Source: Psychrosphaera algicola (lineage in GTDB: Bacteria > Pseudomonadota > Gammaproteobacteria > Enterobacterales > Alteromonadaceae). Taken from it: a stretch of 64,000 bases of DNA. Shown piece after piece: positions 51,314 to 61,144 of the stretch (position 1 is its first letter; each line of letters starts with the position of its first letter). The DNA lies in assembly GCF_028401425.1 (NCBI RefSeq), contig NZ_JAQOMS010000002.1, positions 2,604,001 through 2,668,000 on the forward strand, in the 5' to 3' direction. The position numbers and the translations under genes are program-made. The notes below the pieces were generated by a model, which was given only the letters and a program-made list of their open reading frames with translations, ran no database searches and had not been told where the DNA came from.

Positions 51314-51460
51314 TTAGCCCTTACCAACTGTGTTAGACAAGTCACCTGGAATAAACTTACAGACAAATACGGTTGTTCCAAACTGCTCGAAGCTTCGTTT
51401 TAGTTCGGTATTTAAAGCGCTCATAACTATGTCATAGTCACCAAAAATTTGAGTACTCAT
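51314..51460 (-). CDS. Possible 48-residue ORF upstream of the PnuC gene
   Basis: ATG 51460 opens 48 codons (MSTQIFGDYDIVMSALNTEL...) that read like protein: a mixed helix, then FGTTVFVCKFIPGDLSNTVG. It ends 41 bases before the PnuC start. No family recognised, no strong ribosome site; it may be the remnant or true 5' part of a frameshifted gene. Confidence 0.4.
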   Translation of the reverse strand: MSTQIFGDYDIVMSALNTELKRSFEQFGTTVFVCKFIPGDLSNTVGKG

Positions 51461-51666
51461 GCAATTTGTAGATACGTTAATTGCTGAGTACTGATTTAGC
51501 CTATAGCGATAAAATCAGAGATAGCCGCTATATAATCAACTTCGCTTAGTGGGTACTTACTTATTTCGACGCTTAATTTCAATTTCGTGCTTCTCTTGAT
51601 CTAATTTTCAAACTGCTTTTGGGGTCTAAACTCTTGCCTAAAATTGTTGGGTTTTATCCCATTTTC

Positions 51667-53790
51667 TTAGAAAACGAAGTCGACTTTTACGCCATAAACA
51701 AATGGTTCGCCAAACTGTTCATAAAGTTTGTTCTCCCAACCGTCTCTTGGGTCATTGCCAAAATAGAAACCACGTACGCCGTACGTTTCGTCTGTTAGGT
51801 TTCGAGCCCAAAAGTGATGTCCATGTTGTCGCCAATATAAATTACACTCGCATTAACCAATTGCATTGCTTCAGATTTCTGGTCATGGCTAAATGAGTAG
51901 TAAAACTCGTCTTTACCAGTAAGGCTAACACTTGCTTCAATACGGTCTGTAACTCTAAAGTTACCGCCTAAATGGAATTGATAGCTTGGGGCATGGGCTT
52001 GTTCGCGATCTTGGATAACAATGATTTTGTCTTCCCATGTTTCTGGATCCGTGAACTTACGATTTATATTGTCTACTTCGGTTTCTAATAACGACAATCC
52101 AGCCGTAATAGACATAAACGAATTTGGTTCGTATTTAACATTGGTTTCTAAACCGTAATTAACGCCTTGCGGTGCATTAGAAATATAACCAATGAAAATA
52201 GGTTGGGCTGAATTGTTTTGCACGTCAGCTTGATTTGTGAGCCATTGTTTTATTTGGATATTGTCACGAGTAGCATAAAAAATATTGGCGCTGGCTGTTA
52301 ACGTATTTTTGTTATTGCTTGCTCTTATGCCCATCTCAATATTTTCAAGTACTTCGGGTCTAAACGTTGAATATTGACTCAGTTCTGCTCGGTCCAAATC
52401 ATTTTGTAAGTCACCCACGCGCCCTAATGCTTCACCATTAACACCGCCAGATTTAAAACCACGACTAATTCGAATATAGGTTAAGAAGTTATCACTGTAT
52501 TTGTTACTCGCTGATACATGACCACCCCACATGTTATCGTCAAAATCATGGGCTGTGCCTGCATTATCAACATACTCACCGCTATAACGTTCGAAACGCA
52601 ATCCAGTAGAGATCTCCATAGTGTCCGAACCTTCAAAGCGTTTTTCACCATAGATAGCAAAATTATTGACCTCATTTTCGCTTTCAAATATACCAGCCGC
52701 GTAAACATAATCTCGAGTTAGCTCTTCTGTAATACTTCGGCCAAACAAACCAACAACTAAGTCGTCTTCTTTTGAGCTGAAAGCAACGTCAAATTGATAT
52801 TGCGCTTTATCACGAAAATACGCATCAGTACTGGTGTATCCATCTGGGTGGATGCCGTCATACGCCCAATCTTCATCATAGCCATATTCCGTGGTTGTAT
52901 GAGAAGAGCTAAACGCCACTTTATTATTAAATTGCTCAGCACCTCGATAATAACTAATGACACCAACAGAAGTTGTGTCCTTAGCGGTCAAAGCCTGATT
53001 GGTCCGACAAGGTATTGCGATTGTCATCTAATGAAAAAGTGTCATAACCGTTGTCGATATCAAATTTGTGAAGCGTAGATGCGATGATCCAATCGTTCGT
53101 TATAATCGATTTCACATTTGCTCTAATTGCTAACTCATCAAAACCATTAGTGTCATCTCGGTTTAGGTGGGTATTATTAATGTAACCATCACCATCAACT
53201 TTATTGATAGAAACCCGATAAGCGTTGCTTTCGTTAATATCGCCGCCAGTAGCAAAACCAAGATTTGTGTAACCGTAATTACCCGCTTCAAGTCGAAGTC
53301 TTGTTGGGTGAGCCAAGCCTGTTTCTGCACTGCTTATGTTGACAAAACCGGCCATGGCATTGGCGCCAATGCTGGTGCCTTGAGGCCCTTTAAAAACTTC
53401 GATTTGTTCAACATCAAACATCATCGCAGCACCGCCAACACCAGAGTAATCAATACCATCGATTGCAATACCAACAGATGGGTTGACCGGGTCGACAAAC
53501 TGACTGCGTTCTCCAATACCACGAATTTGTATAAAGCGGGCACGAGAGCTACCCGCAGAGAAATTTACATTACCCATTTGTTGTAACATATCTTGCAGAT
53601 GAGTTGCGCCTAAACGCTCTATCTGTTGCATATTTACAATATCAACCGCATTAGCTGCGTCGGATGCAACTGTTGGTAGGATCTCACCTTTTACTTCAAT
53701 CTTTTCAATTTCATCTGTTTCTTCGTATGCAAACGTCGAAACAGAGAACGTCAGTGCGATTAGAGATGTGACGTTACGAATCATACTCAT
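51667..53790 (-). CDS. TonB-dependent receptor for a vitamin (thiamine candidate)
   Basis: About 706 residues after repair. Signal peptide to about residue 21, TonB box IEKIEVKGE, plug (VDIVNMQQIERLGATHLQDM, IQIRGIGERSQF, DVEQIEVFKGPQG) and a 22-strand barrel ending FGEPFVYGVKVDFVF with a terminal Phe. Frames break at about 53000 (GG pair) and 51815 (run of T). It is upstream of the PnuC-type transporter and kinase in the same direction, with a 206-base gap holding a small ORF. The barrel is smaller than the carbohydrate receptor at 23981, fitting a small-molecule ligand. I could not find a TPP riboswitch in its leader. Confidence 0.85.
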
Positions 53791-54000
53791 TATATTAGTT
53801 GTCCCTGAAAATGTTGGTGTCCCGTGATTGGCGTGCCCAACCTGAGATAAAAGCTTAATTTAATGGATTAATTTTCGATCATACCTAAATTAGTATAGTT
53901 ACTCCAATTACTGTTTTCTATGAATTATGCTTTTTAATGTGTTTAATTATCGGCGCTCACGCATTTATTGCCACTAAAAAGGAAAACTTAATTTGAATTG

Positions 54001-54465
54001 TTAGTATGTCAGTCGCATTCCAATATGCGGGATATCGTCTTCCAGGTACATTTCGGTGATTTGAACAAACCCCAAATTTTGGTAAAAAGCCTGCAGGTGC
54101 TGCTGTGCAGAGATATGGCAAGTGCACTGTGGCCATCGTTGTTTCACTTCGGATAACGCACTTTTCATTAACGTAACACCTAAGCTTTTTCCTCTATGGT
54201 TCTGGTGGACGACAACCCGCCCGATAGCAGACTCTTTCGGATAAACAATGTCTGGCCCAATAAGTCGGCAATAGCCAACCATTTCGCCTTTTTCATAAGC
54301 AAAATGATGGTAAACGTTTGGCATTCGGTCAATGTCATCTAAATCTGGGTAATAACAGGTTTGCTCGACAACAAACACGTCAATTCTGAGTTTAAGCAGG
54401 TCATACAATTCGTCAGTCGACAGTTCGCTAAAGGACTTAGTTTGCCAATTTAGTTCTATTGTCAT
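54001..54465 (-). CDS. elaA: GNAT-family N-acetyltransferase, ElaA type
   Basis: 154 residues; ATG 54465 is preferred to 54477 because GAGGAACATA precedes it. ElaA features: LSTDELYDLLKLRIDVFVVEQTCYYPDLD with the FVVEQ block, the acetyl-CoA loop HQNHRGKSLGVTLM, and AQQHLQAFYQNLGFVQITEMYLEDDIPHIGM at the end. It should transfer an acetyl group to a small substrate or amine; the substrate of ElaA is unsettled. Intact and monocistronic, divergent from the DUF3299 gene. Confidence 0.9.
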   Translation of the reverse strand: MTIELNWQTKSFSELSTDELYDLLKLRIDVFVVEQTCYYPDLDDIDRMPNVYHHFAYEKGEMVGYCRLIGPDIVYPKESAIGRVVVHQNHRGKSLGVTLMKSALSEVKQRWPQCTCHISAQQHLQAFYQNLGFVQITEMYLEDDIPHIGMRLTY

Positions 54466-54586
54466 TATGTTCCTCATAAATTTAAATTGTCGTTAAACGC
54501 AAATTACATGGCGATGATAACAAGCAACTTGGCAAAGCCCAATCAGCCAGTTATTCTTCTTTTAGTTCCAGTATTCTGAGTAATGT

Positions 54587-55062
54587 ATGATTAAAAATGC
54601 CGTTTTACTAATTTGTTTTGTTATCTCAACTCACCTATTTGCACAGCAACCAGTCGAACTAGAATGGGAAAATTTGGTGCCTAACGATTTTCAGATCGAA
54701 GCACCAAACGTTGAGCATATTGGTCAAGCAATGGCAGGCCCACAAACGATTAACGCCCCTGTTGTAAAGGAGTTAGACGGCAAATTAGTTAAAATCCCTG
54801 GATTTGTTGTGCCATTAGAAGGTGATGAAACATCTGTTACTGAATTTCTACTCGTCCCTTACTTTGGCGCATGCACGCACGTTCCGCCGCCGCCCTCAAA
54901 TCAAATTATCCATGTCACCTTTAAAAAGGGGCGCCTGCTGAAGCGCTATACGACCCAATCTACCTAATTGGCACACTATCAACTAAAGAATGGAAAGGCG
55001 AGTTAGCACAAGTTGGCTACACTATGGTCGCAACGGCATTTGCACCGTACGACGACTTTTAA
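54587..55062 (+). CDS. DUF3299 secreted protein
   Basis: About 158 residues after repair. Signal peptide MIKNAVLLICFVISTHLFAQ; mature protein with LVKIPGFVVPLEGDE, FLLVPYFGACTHVPPPPSNQ and YLIGTLSTKEWKGELAQVGYTM, the DUF3299 signature including the invariant CxHVPPPPxNQ loop. Members are often encoded with FtsX-like ABC permeases; here it is alone. The frame breaks in the A/G run at about 54930 and continues as APAEALYDPIYL. Its stop overlaps that of the convergent gene at 55059. Function unknown; periplasmic. Confidence 0.85.
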
Positions 55063-55426
55063 TTATTTCGCAATCCTTCATTTTCAATCGCATCCAATTG
55101 TCGGTCAACAATGCTGCAAATTTTTCGACGATTTTGATCTGAAATTTCAGTATTAAAAGCATCGTGTTCACAATAATTGCGGTGAAACTTCATCAAACCT
55201 TCAGGTGTAAAAGGTAAGGTTTCAAAAACTCTTCCTCGGCGTCATTTAGGGTATTAAAATGACTGACGATTTCGGCACTTACGGTATCGGTAATTCTGTT
55301 TTCTGCGTATTCCGACGACGCAATATTACTCACAAATCCAAGAAGCTTCGCTCGGATATCGTTTATAAATGGGCTATCGATAGTGAGTAACGACCCTATC
55401 AATAATAAAAACAAAATAAATTTCAT
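55059..55426 (-). CDS. Small secreted hypothetical protein
   Basis: About 122 residues in repaired frame. Hydrophobic leader MKFILFLLLIGSLLTI, then a helical mature part; after a run of five T near 55225 the frame shifts and continues as ETLPFTPEGLMKFHRNYCEH and RRKICSIVDRQLDAIENEGL to the stop at 55059. Two Cys could form a disulphide. No family recognised. It overlaps the DUF3299 stop tail-to-tail by two bases. Confidence 0.55.
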
Positions 55427-55688
55427 ATTAATACCTACTAATTAAAATGAGAATATACGCCAAAAATGTGATTTCTTTGTTTAAATGTCATTTTGTTATG
55501 TAGCAGATCAAAGAAACGACAATTTTTCCAATAATATATCATTTTATGCTTTATAATCAGAACAATACTGCAACCATAATTGTGTCCCCTTTTTAGGGTG
55601 TATTGTTGCTAGTTAATTCCCTAACATTGTTACAATGTTAAGGGGTTTTATTATTTATGGCCAAATCTCTCAAGCCACGGATCGTCCA

Positions 55689-57106
55689 ATGAATCAAAAA
55701 ATTGATATTAAAAACATCCCTTCCGACGTTAAAGTTCATCGTCCTGAACAATCTGACAATCATACTTATAATCTGCGAAGTCGTATTTATGTAAGAGCCG
55801 TAAAAGGTCTGCACCAACTGATACGTCGTAAAATAGGTATTATATCGTTAGGATTATTCGGATTATTACCGTGGTTGAAATACGGTGACCGACAGGCTAT
55901 TTTACTCGACATCGTAAATCAAGAATTTAACATTTTTGGCCTAACACTGTGGCCTCAAGACCTTACCTTATTTGCCTCTATTCTTATTATTTCTGCCTAT
56001 TTGCTGTTTTTTGTTACCACATTTTATGGTCGGGTTTGGTGTGGTTATTTATGTCCACAAACTGTGTGGACCTTTATGTTTATTTGGTTTGAAGAGAAAA
56101 TCGAGGGGACAGCTAATAAACGTAAACGATTTGACGAAATGCCAATGAGCTGGACAAAAGTCTGGAAAAAACGCTCAAGCATACCTCCTGATGGGGTGTT
56201 TCGTTGCTAACCTCATTAACATTCATCGGTTATTTTGTTCCTATCGACCAATTATTTGTCGACTTTTTTACGTTTGAAGCCTCATCAGCGATTGTTGGTT
56301 GGACCCTATTTTTTGCCGGTGCTACTTATGCTAATGCCGGTTGGATGCGTGAAGTTATGTGTATTCATATGTGCCCATATTCACGGTTCCAGTCGTCGAT
56401 GTTTGACAAAGATACGTTTACAGTTACCTACGACACTGAGCGCGGTGAAAAACGCGGCCCTCGTTCACGTAAAGTTAACCGTGAAGAAAATGGTTTAGGC
56501 GACTGTATTGACTGTAATCTATGTGTTCAAGTGTGCCCAACAGGCATCGACATACGCAATGGCTTGCAATACGAGTGTATAAACTGCGGTGCCTGTATAG
56601 ACGCCTGCGACGAAACCATGGATAAAATGAATTATCCACGTGGATTAATAAGTTACACCACCGAACATAGCTTAGAGGGTAAACCGACTAAGATATTGCG
56701 CGGTAAGTTGTATGGCTACCTTGTGGTTATTTCTATCATGTTTGCAGCCTTTATTTGGCAAATTTCGTCGCGAGTGCCGCTTGAACTTAACATCGAACGA
56801 GACCGTAACGCTTTGTATCGTGAAACAGATGAAGGTCTCATTGAAAACACTTATACATTGCAGATTATTAATAAAAGCCAAACAGACAACGAATATTTAA
56901 TCGAAATCCAAGGGTTAGATCATTTCGATTTTATTGGCCTCAAACAAATTAAAGTTAAAGCCGGCGAAGTACTCAGGCTGCCGATCAGTATTGCTGTTGA
57001 TCCATTTGAGTTAAACAAGCCAATTACGGACATAAAAATTGTTCTTCATTCAACAAGTGGTGACTTAACCGTAGATGAAGAGTCCCGCTTCTTTAAGGGA
57101 CGTTAA
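55689..57106 (+). CDS. ccoG: Cytochrome oxidase assembly protein CcoG (FixG)
   Basis: About 472 residues from ATG 55689. Membrane protein with RdxA/FixG features: FYGRVWCGYLCPQTVWTFMF in the membrane part, VMCIHMCPYSRFQSSMFDKD, two 4Fe-4S clusters in CIDCNLCVQVCPTGIDIRNG and CINCGACIDACD, and a C-terminal Ig-like domain. CcoG reduces Cu(II) to Cu(I) for cbb3 oxidase assembly. Frame breaks at about 56175-56195: two indels appear needed to join WKKRSKHTS to the LLTSLTFIGYF helix. It overlaps srkA (TAATG), giving ccoG-srkA-dsbA. No ccoNOP genes lie in the window. Confidence 0.92.
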
Positions 57107-58104
57107 TGTCGTCATTTAATTTTTCTGAACTTGGCCCCGACATGATATTGGACGCTATCGAATCACTCGGGGTGTATCCCGAATCGGGTTTATTAGCGTT
57201 AAATAGCTATGAAAACAGGGTTTACCAATTTAGAGCTGACGACCAACTAAAATATGTCGTAAAGTTTTATCGACCTGAACGTTGGACCAACGAGCAAATT
57301 CTTGATGAACATCAATTTGCTTTGCATCTCGATAGCGAAGATATTCCTGTTGTTCCGCCGTTAGTGATTAACGGCGAGACACTTTTTGAATATAACAATT
57401 ATCGATTTTGTTTATACAATAGCGTCGGCGGACGAATGTTTGAGAATGATAACCTTGACCAGCTTGAGTGGTTAGGGCGCTTATTAGGGCGATTTCATAA
57501 GGCCAGCGGGGTTAAGAAGTTTAACAACCGCAGTACCATTAATTTCCGCCCTGAATTTGCCGAAGCTCGCGCTGAACTGCAGCAATCTGACTTTATTCCG
57601 TCCTATTTAAAAAATACCTTTTTCCATGACTTAGACATGTTAATTGACGAAACATTAACGCGCCTAGACCAGTCCTCAGCTGAATACGACGTGATCAGAT
57701 TGCACGGTGATTGTCATGCGGGCAATATTTTGTGGCAGAGTAATGGCGACCAAGACGACGCGATTTTAGTTGACTTAGACGATTGTTTAAATGGTCCCGC
57801 CATTCAGGATCTGTGGATGATGTTAAATGGTGACCGGCAGCAACAAATGCTGCAACTCGATACCCTTGTTACCGCGTATGAAGAATTTAACGAATTTAAT
57901 ACAGCGGAATTGTCGCTTATCGAACCTTTGCGGGCACGTAGAATGGTCAATTATATGGCTTGGTTAGCAAAACGTTGGTCTGATCCTGCATTTCCAAGGA
58001 ACTTTTCTTGGTTTGCATCAGACAAATACTGGGAGCAGCAAGTTTTAGCCATTAAAGAACAAATTTATTCGCTAAGAGAACCGCCGCTTAAGTTAGGTTA
58101 TTAG
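57106..58104 (+). CDS. srkA: Stress response kinase SrkA (YihE)
   Basis: 332 residues, intact. Choline-kinase-like Ser/Thr protein kinase: KFYRPERWTNEQILDEHQFA (Lys), VGGRMFENDNLDQLEWLGRL, Brenner motif IRLHGDCHAGNILW and the metal-binding LVDLDDCLNGPAIQDLWMML. SrkA counters Cpx/redox stress and MazF-type death. ATG in the ccoG stop codon. dsbA follows 94 bases later, the same order as yihE-dsbA in E. coli, where both can share a Cpx-controlled promoter. Confidence 0.95.
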   Translation: MSSFNFSELGPDMILDAIESLGVYPESGLLALNSYENRVYQFRADDQLKYVVKFYRPERWTNEQILDEHQFALHLDSEDIPVVPPLVINGETLFEYNNYRFCLYNSVGGRMFENDNLDQLEWLGRLLGRFHKASGVKKFNNRSTINFRPEFAEARAELQQSDFIPSYLKNTFFHDLDMLIDETLTRLDQSSAEYDVIRLHGDCHAGNILWQSNGDQDDAILVDLDDCLNGPAIQDLWMMLNGDRQQQMLQLDTLVTAYEEFNEFNTAELSLIEPLRARRMVNYMAWLAKRWSDPAFPRNFSWFASDKYWEQQVLAIKEQIYSLREPPLKLGY

Positions 58105-58198
58105 TCGCATTCCAAATAAACTGGGTTGTAAAAATATTCTCTACAGGCATAATTTGGGTCAACACGATACCAAATCGTAATTTCAATTAGGATAATTC

Positions 58199-58840
58199 AT
58201 GAAAAAGATCATCACTCTGTTAGCCACGTTTGTTTTCGCATTTAGCATTCAGGCCGTAGAACTTAAAGAAGGCGTTCACTTTGAAGTGATCGCTAAAGAG
58301 AAAACAGAAACTCCAGAAATCAAAGAGTTTTTCTCATACTACTGCCCTCATTGTTTATCATTTGAACCGTTGGCAGCTAAGTTAAAAAAGAGTTCTAAAG
58401 CTCAAGGTATCGAATTTAAAAAGAGCCATGTTGACTTTTTAAGAGCCGCAGGTCCTGATATCCAAGAGTTATTGACTCGTGCACTTGTTGCGTCAGACAA
58501 GCTAAATGTACCACAGGTATCAACCGCTATTTTTAACTATATCCACAAACAACGCGCGGTTTTCACTTCTGAAAAAGACGTTAAAAACTTATTTTTAGTC
58601 CATGGCGTAAGTGCCGAGCAGTTTGATAAAGCGTTTAATAGCTTTGCGGTTAAAGCGGCGTCGAAAAAAATGAAGAAAGACCAAGTTGAATTGTCGCAAG
58701 CGCGCGTATTAACGTCTGTTCCTACTTTCATTGTTAACGGTAAATACAAAATCCTAAGCAAGGGCTTTAAAGCGTCTACTTATGATGATTTATTTTCACA
58801 ACTTGAAAACGCGGCACTAGAACTAGCCAAAAAAGACTAG
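58199..58840 (+). CDS. dsbA: Thiol:disulfide interchange protein DsbA
   Basis: 213 residues, intact, with TAGGA ribosome site. Signal peptide MKKIITLLATFVFAFSIQA, thioredoxin fold with active site YYCPHCLSFEPL (CPHC, as in E. coli DsbA), helical insertion, and the cis-Pro loop SVPTFIVNGKY. Introduces disulphides in periplasmic proteins. Downstream of srkA; terminated by the GC-rich hairpin at 58890. CcoG/SrkA/DsbA together place it in redox and envelope homeostasis. Confidence 0.96.
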   Translation: MKKIITLLATFVFAFSIQAVELKEGVHFEVIAKEKTETPEIKEFFSYYCPHCLSFEPLAAKLKKSSKAQGIEFKKSHVDFLRAAGPDIQELLTRALVASDKLNVPQVSTAIFNYIHKQRAVFTSEKDVKNLFLVHGVSAEQFDKAFNSFAVKAASKKMKKDQVELSQARVLTSVPTFIVNGKYKILSKGFKASTYDDLFSQLENAALELAKKD

Positions 58841-58889
58841 TTGTTAGCCCTTACGAGAGCTAGCTCATAAAGTTGAAGTCATTAATATC

Positions 58890-58912
58890 AGCGGCGTTCG
58901 CGCCGCTTTCAA
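58890..58912 (+). terminator. Terminator of dsbA
   Basis: AGCGGCG-TTCG-CGCCGCT, a 7-bp stem with a stable UUCG tetraloop, then TTTC, 50 bases after the dsbA stop. Confidence 0.8.
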
Positions 58913-59654
58913 AACAATCACACGTTAAAAACATCAACCTGCCTTTACTTGGTGAAGTGCAATACCTTTTGAAGCTTTCCCTAAACGCCGAACCGTATCT
59001 TTACAAGTTAAGTCCGGGCAAATTGTAGTCAACGCCCCTAGCTACATTCATTTATCGGACATCGAGCAGTTTGTTGTCGGCCGTGCTTCTTGGCTTAAAT
59101 CTGTTTTGCAAAAACAAGCTCAGTTACCTAGCAATAAAATGACCTACAAAAACGGTTCCGCACTGTTATTTGGTGGCATTTGGCATGACTTGTTATTTAA
59201 CGTTGGATCGGACAACTCGATTGTACATGACGCCACAACACATACATTAACGTTAATTGGCCCGAGTCAAAGTCTCAAAAATCCCAATTACATACGTCGT
59301 CGATTATTGGCTTTTTTTAAACAAGAAGCCGAAACCTTAATTGCGCAACGCTTAAACTACTGGATCGAACGGTCGGGTCTAACGCCAACTAAATTGAGTT
59401 TTAAGTTCTATAAAAACCGCTGGGGTTGTTGTTACCAAAGTGGCGAAGTACGGTTTAATCCGCTGCTGGTTTCAGCACCGCTTGAAGTCATAGATTGTGT
59501 GGTCATTCATGAGCTTTGCCATTTAAAACATATGAATCATTCAGCGAAGTTTTGGGCATTAAATAAAAAGATTTGTGGGCACTGTGACGAAACTAAAAAT
59601 TGGTTACGGCATAATCATGAGGCTTTGCAATTACCAACCATCAAAGAACAATAA
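58911..59654 (+). CDS. YgjP-like zinc metallopeptidase (M48/DUF45)
   Basis: About 240 residues. The C-terminal half has FKFYKNRWGCCYQSGEVRFN and the zinc motif VIHELCHLKHMNHSAKFW with the third ligand region, as in the YgjP/WLM family. The N-terminal half reads NINLPLLGEVQY, then after a single-base break (about 58945-58977) RRTVSLQVKSGQIVVNAPSY. No ATG exists between the dsbA terminator and 59106, so the start is an alternative codon or lost to an indel; the left boundary is approximate. Cytoplasmic, function unsettled. Confidence 0.8.
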
Positions 59655-59683
59655 GACTCAATGCTGCATTTTAGTGTCGGGCT

Positions 59684-60703
59684 TTACGCAACTGCGTTAA
59701 AAGAAGTAGCTTCTGTTTGATACGATTGTGAATATCGATTTTGGATCACTTGGCCTACAGGACTCAATTCAAATCTCGATGAAGTCGGTTCTTCTGCCAG
59801 TTTTAATGTTTGGCTTTGTTGTGCTTCCATTTCAGAAGACTTATCGTTTTTAACAGCGTTATATTCATCCGCTAAGGCTCGTTTACGAGGCTCCTCACCT
59901 ATAGGCGACTCTGTATTAACTTCAACCTTTTCATCGTCACTGGTTGAACTAGAGGCCGCTTGACTCGTCTCACGAATTAACTCAGCTCTGGCTTCGGAAA
60001 TTTTTTGGCTCGCTTCGGCCGCAACTTTACGATCTTGACTTGATGGTTCAGCCGGCGCCAGAGCGGCAGCTCTAACGGTTTGCATTTTTTGAATCGTTTC
60101 TTGTGCTGTTGGCTCTTTAGATACATCAATTGGCACTTCGCCGCTTACTGCATACTTCTGACCGTTTGGACCTGTTTCATATTGATAACTTGGTGTTCCA
60201 GCATGTCCGCCGCCAACAGAAGCGTGTGCCTGTTCATGGGCGCGAACTTCATCGTCACGACGTTCGAGTTGCTGTACTTCTTGACGAACTGCTTCATTTT
60301 TAGCTTGTTCAGCACGTTCTTCAGTTTTCTTCTCTTGTTCGCCATCGGTTTGTTCACTGGTGTTCTGCTCAGCGCTTTCGTCTCCAACTGTATCACCCGT
60401 TTCTCCTGCCGACCCCTCCTGCGACGATTCTTGACCGCCCTGTTGGGAGTTTGACTCACCCTCAGCAAGTGGATCGTCTGGAATTACTGAGCCGCCGAGT
60501 TGCTTAATGCCATCGTAAGTTGGATTATCAACCACTGGAGGGCGAACATCTTGTTCGCGCGATTTTTGCGGGACGATTGCTTCGGCTTGAACTGGCGCTG
60601 GGACAACCTCTTTAATTGCATTCGCGTGCGCAAGCGACTCCGTTGTCGGAGCAGCTGCATTCACAATATTGTGAGGTAACGGCGGTGCAATATTTAAAGA
60701 CAT
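59684..60703 (-). CDS. SprA-related putative metallopeptidase
   Basis: 339 residues, intact. N-terminal 150 residues are low-complexity Pro/Gln/Ser/Glu; the conserved part, about 150-235, reads DEVRAHEQAHASVGGGHAG (HEQAH zinc motif), YQYETGPNGQKYAVSGEVPI and TIQKMQTVRAAALAPAEPSS, the SprA-related (CJM1_0395) family. Family members are linked with gliding or catalase-associated genes but have no settled role. Its neighbour at 60725 is also low-complexity and both have flagellar-rod-like character; a secreted role is possible. No signal peptide. Confidence 0.85.
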   Translation of the reverse strand: MSLNIAPPLPHNIVNAAAPTTESLAHANAIKEVVPAPVQAEAIVPQKSREQDVRPPVVDNPTYDGIKQLGGSVIPDDPLAEGESNSQQGGQESSQEGSAGETGDTVGDESAEQNTSEQTDGEQEKKTEERAEQAKNEAVRQEVQQLERRDDEVRAHEQAHASVGGGHAGTPSYQYETGPNGQKYAVSGEVPIDVSKEPTAQETIQKMQTVRAAALAPAEPSSQDRKVAAEASQKISEARAELIRETSQAASSSTSDDEKVEVNTESPIGEEPRKRALADEYNAVKNDKSSEMEAQQSQTLKLAEEPTSSRFELSPVGQVIQNRYSQSYQTEATSFNAVA

Positions 60704-60724
60704 TGTTGTATCTATCTCGCTTTA

Positions 60725-61030
60725 CTAAACTTTGGTGTCAATGAGAGTGCCAACAACATCATCGGCAGTTTTAATCACATTTACATTTGCTTTAGCTAAA
60801 TGTTCATTTACCACTAAGTTTACCGCTTCAGCATTAAGTGAAACAGGTGGTGGTGTATTTTCGCGCGGCGCATTTTCATTTTGGTCATTTGCCACATCTG
60901 TTTGTGCAACGACATCACGCTCAGCTTGCAGCTGATTGATATTTACGCTTGCTTGTTCTATGCCTTGCTCTGCAGCTTTATATCCGTTTAATCCAGACAC
61001 CACCGCAGAAGACACATTTGAAATGTCCAT
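60725..61030 (-). CDS. Small hypothetical protein next to the SprA-related gene
   Basis: 101 residues, intact. The N-terminus MDISNVSSAVVSGLNGYKAA followed by a helix EQGIEQASVNINQLQ resembles the N-terminal helix of flagellar rod/hook proteins, and the C-terminus VIKTADDVVGTLIDTKV is the matching second helix; the middle is Gln/Asn/Pro rich. This pattern (paired helices at the ends) is seen in axial proteins of the flagellum. It lies 21 bases upstream of the SprA-related gene, so both are likely one operon. Function unknown. Confidence 0.65.
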   Translation of the reverse strand: MDISNVSSAVVSGLNGYKAAEQGIEQASVNINQLQAERDVVAQTDVANDQNENAPRENTPPPVSLNAEAVNLVVNEHLAKANVNVIKTADDVVGTLIDTKV

Positions 61031-61144
61031 CTTACCCCTAATTTATTACCACATATTAATACACGCTATTTTGTAAACGTAATACGGGCCAATAAAAAAC
61101 CTACCATGTACAATTATTAACCAATAGTAAAATATTGCAAGTCC

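Noticed and set aside
53791..53940. TPP riboswitch upstream of the vitamin TonB receptor
   Set aside because: Looked for the thi-box words (CTGAGA, ACCTGATC, GGGTGCC) on the minus strand; only scattered similar letters and a short hairpin GTTGG/CCAAC are seen, not the conserved order.
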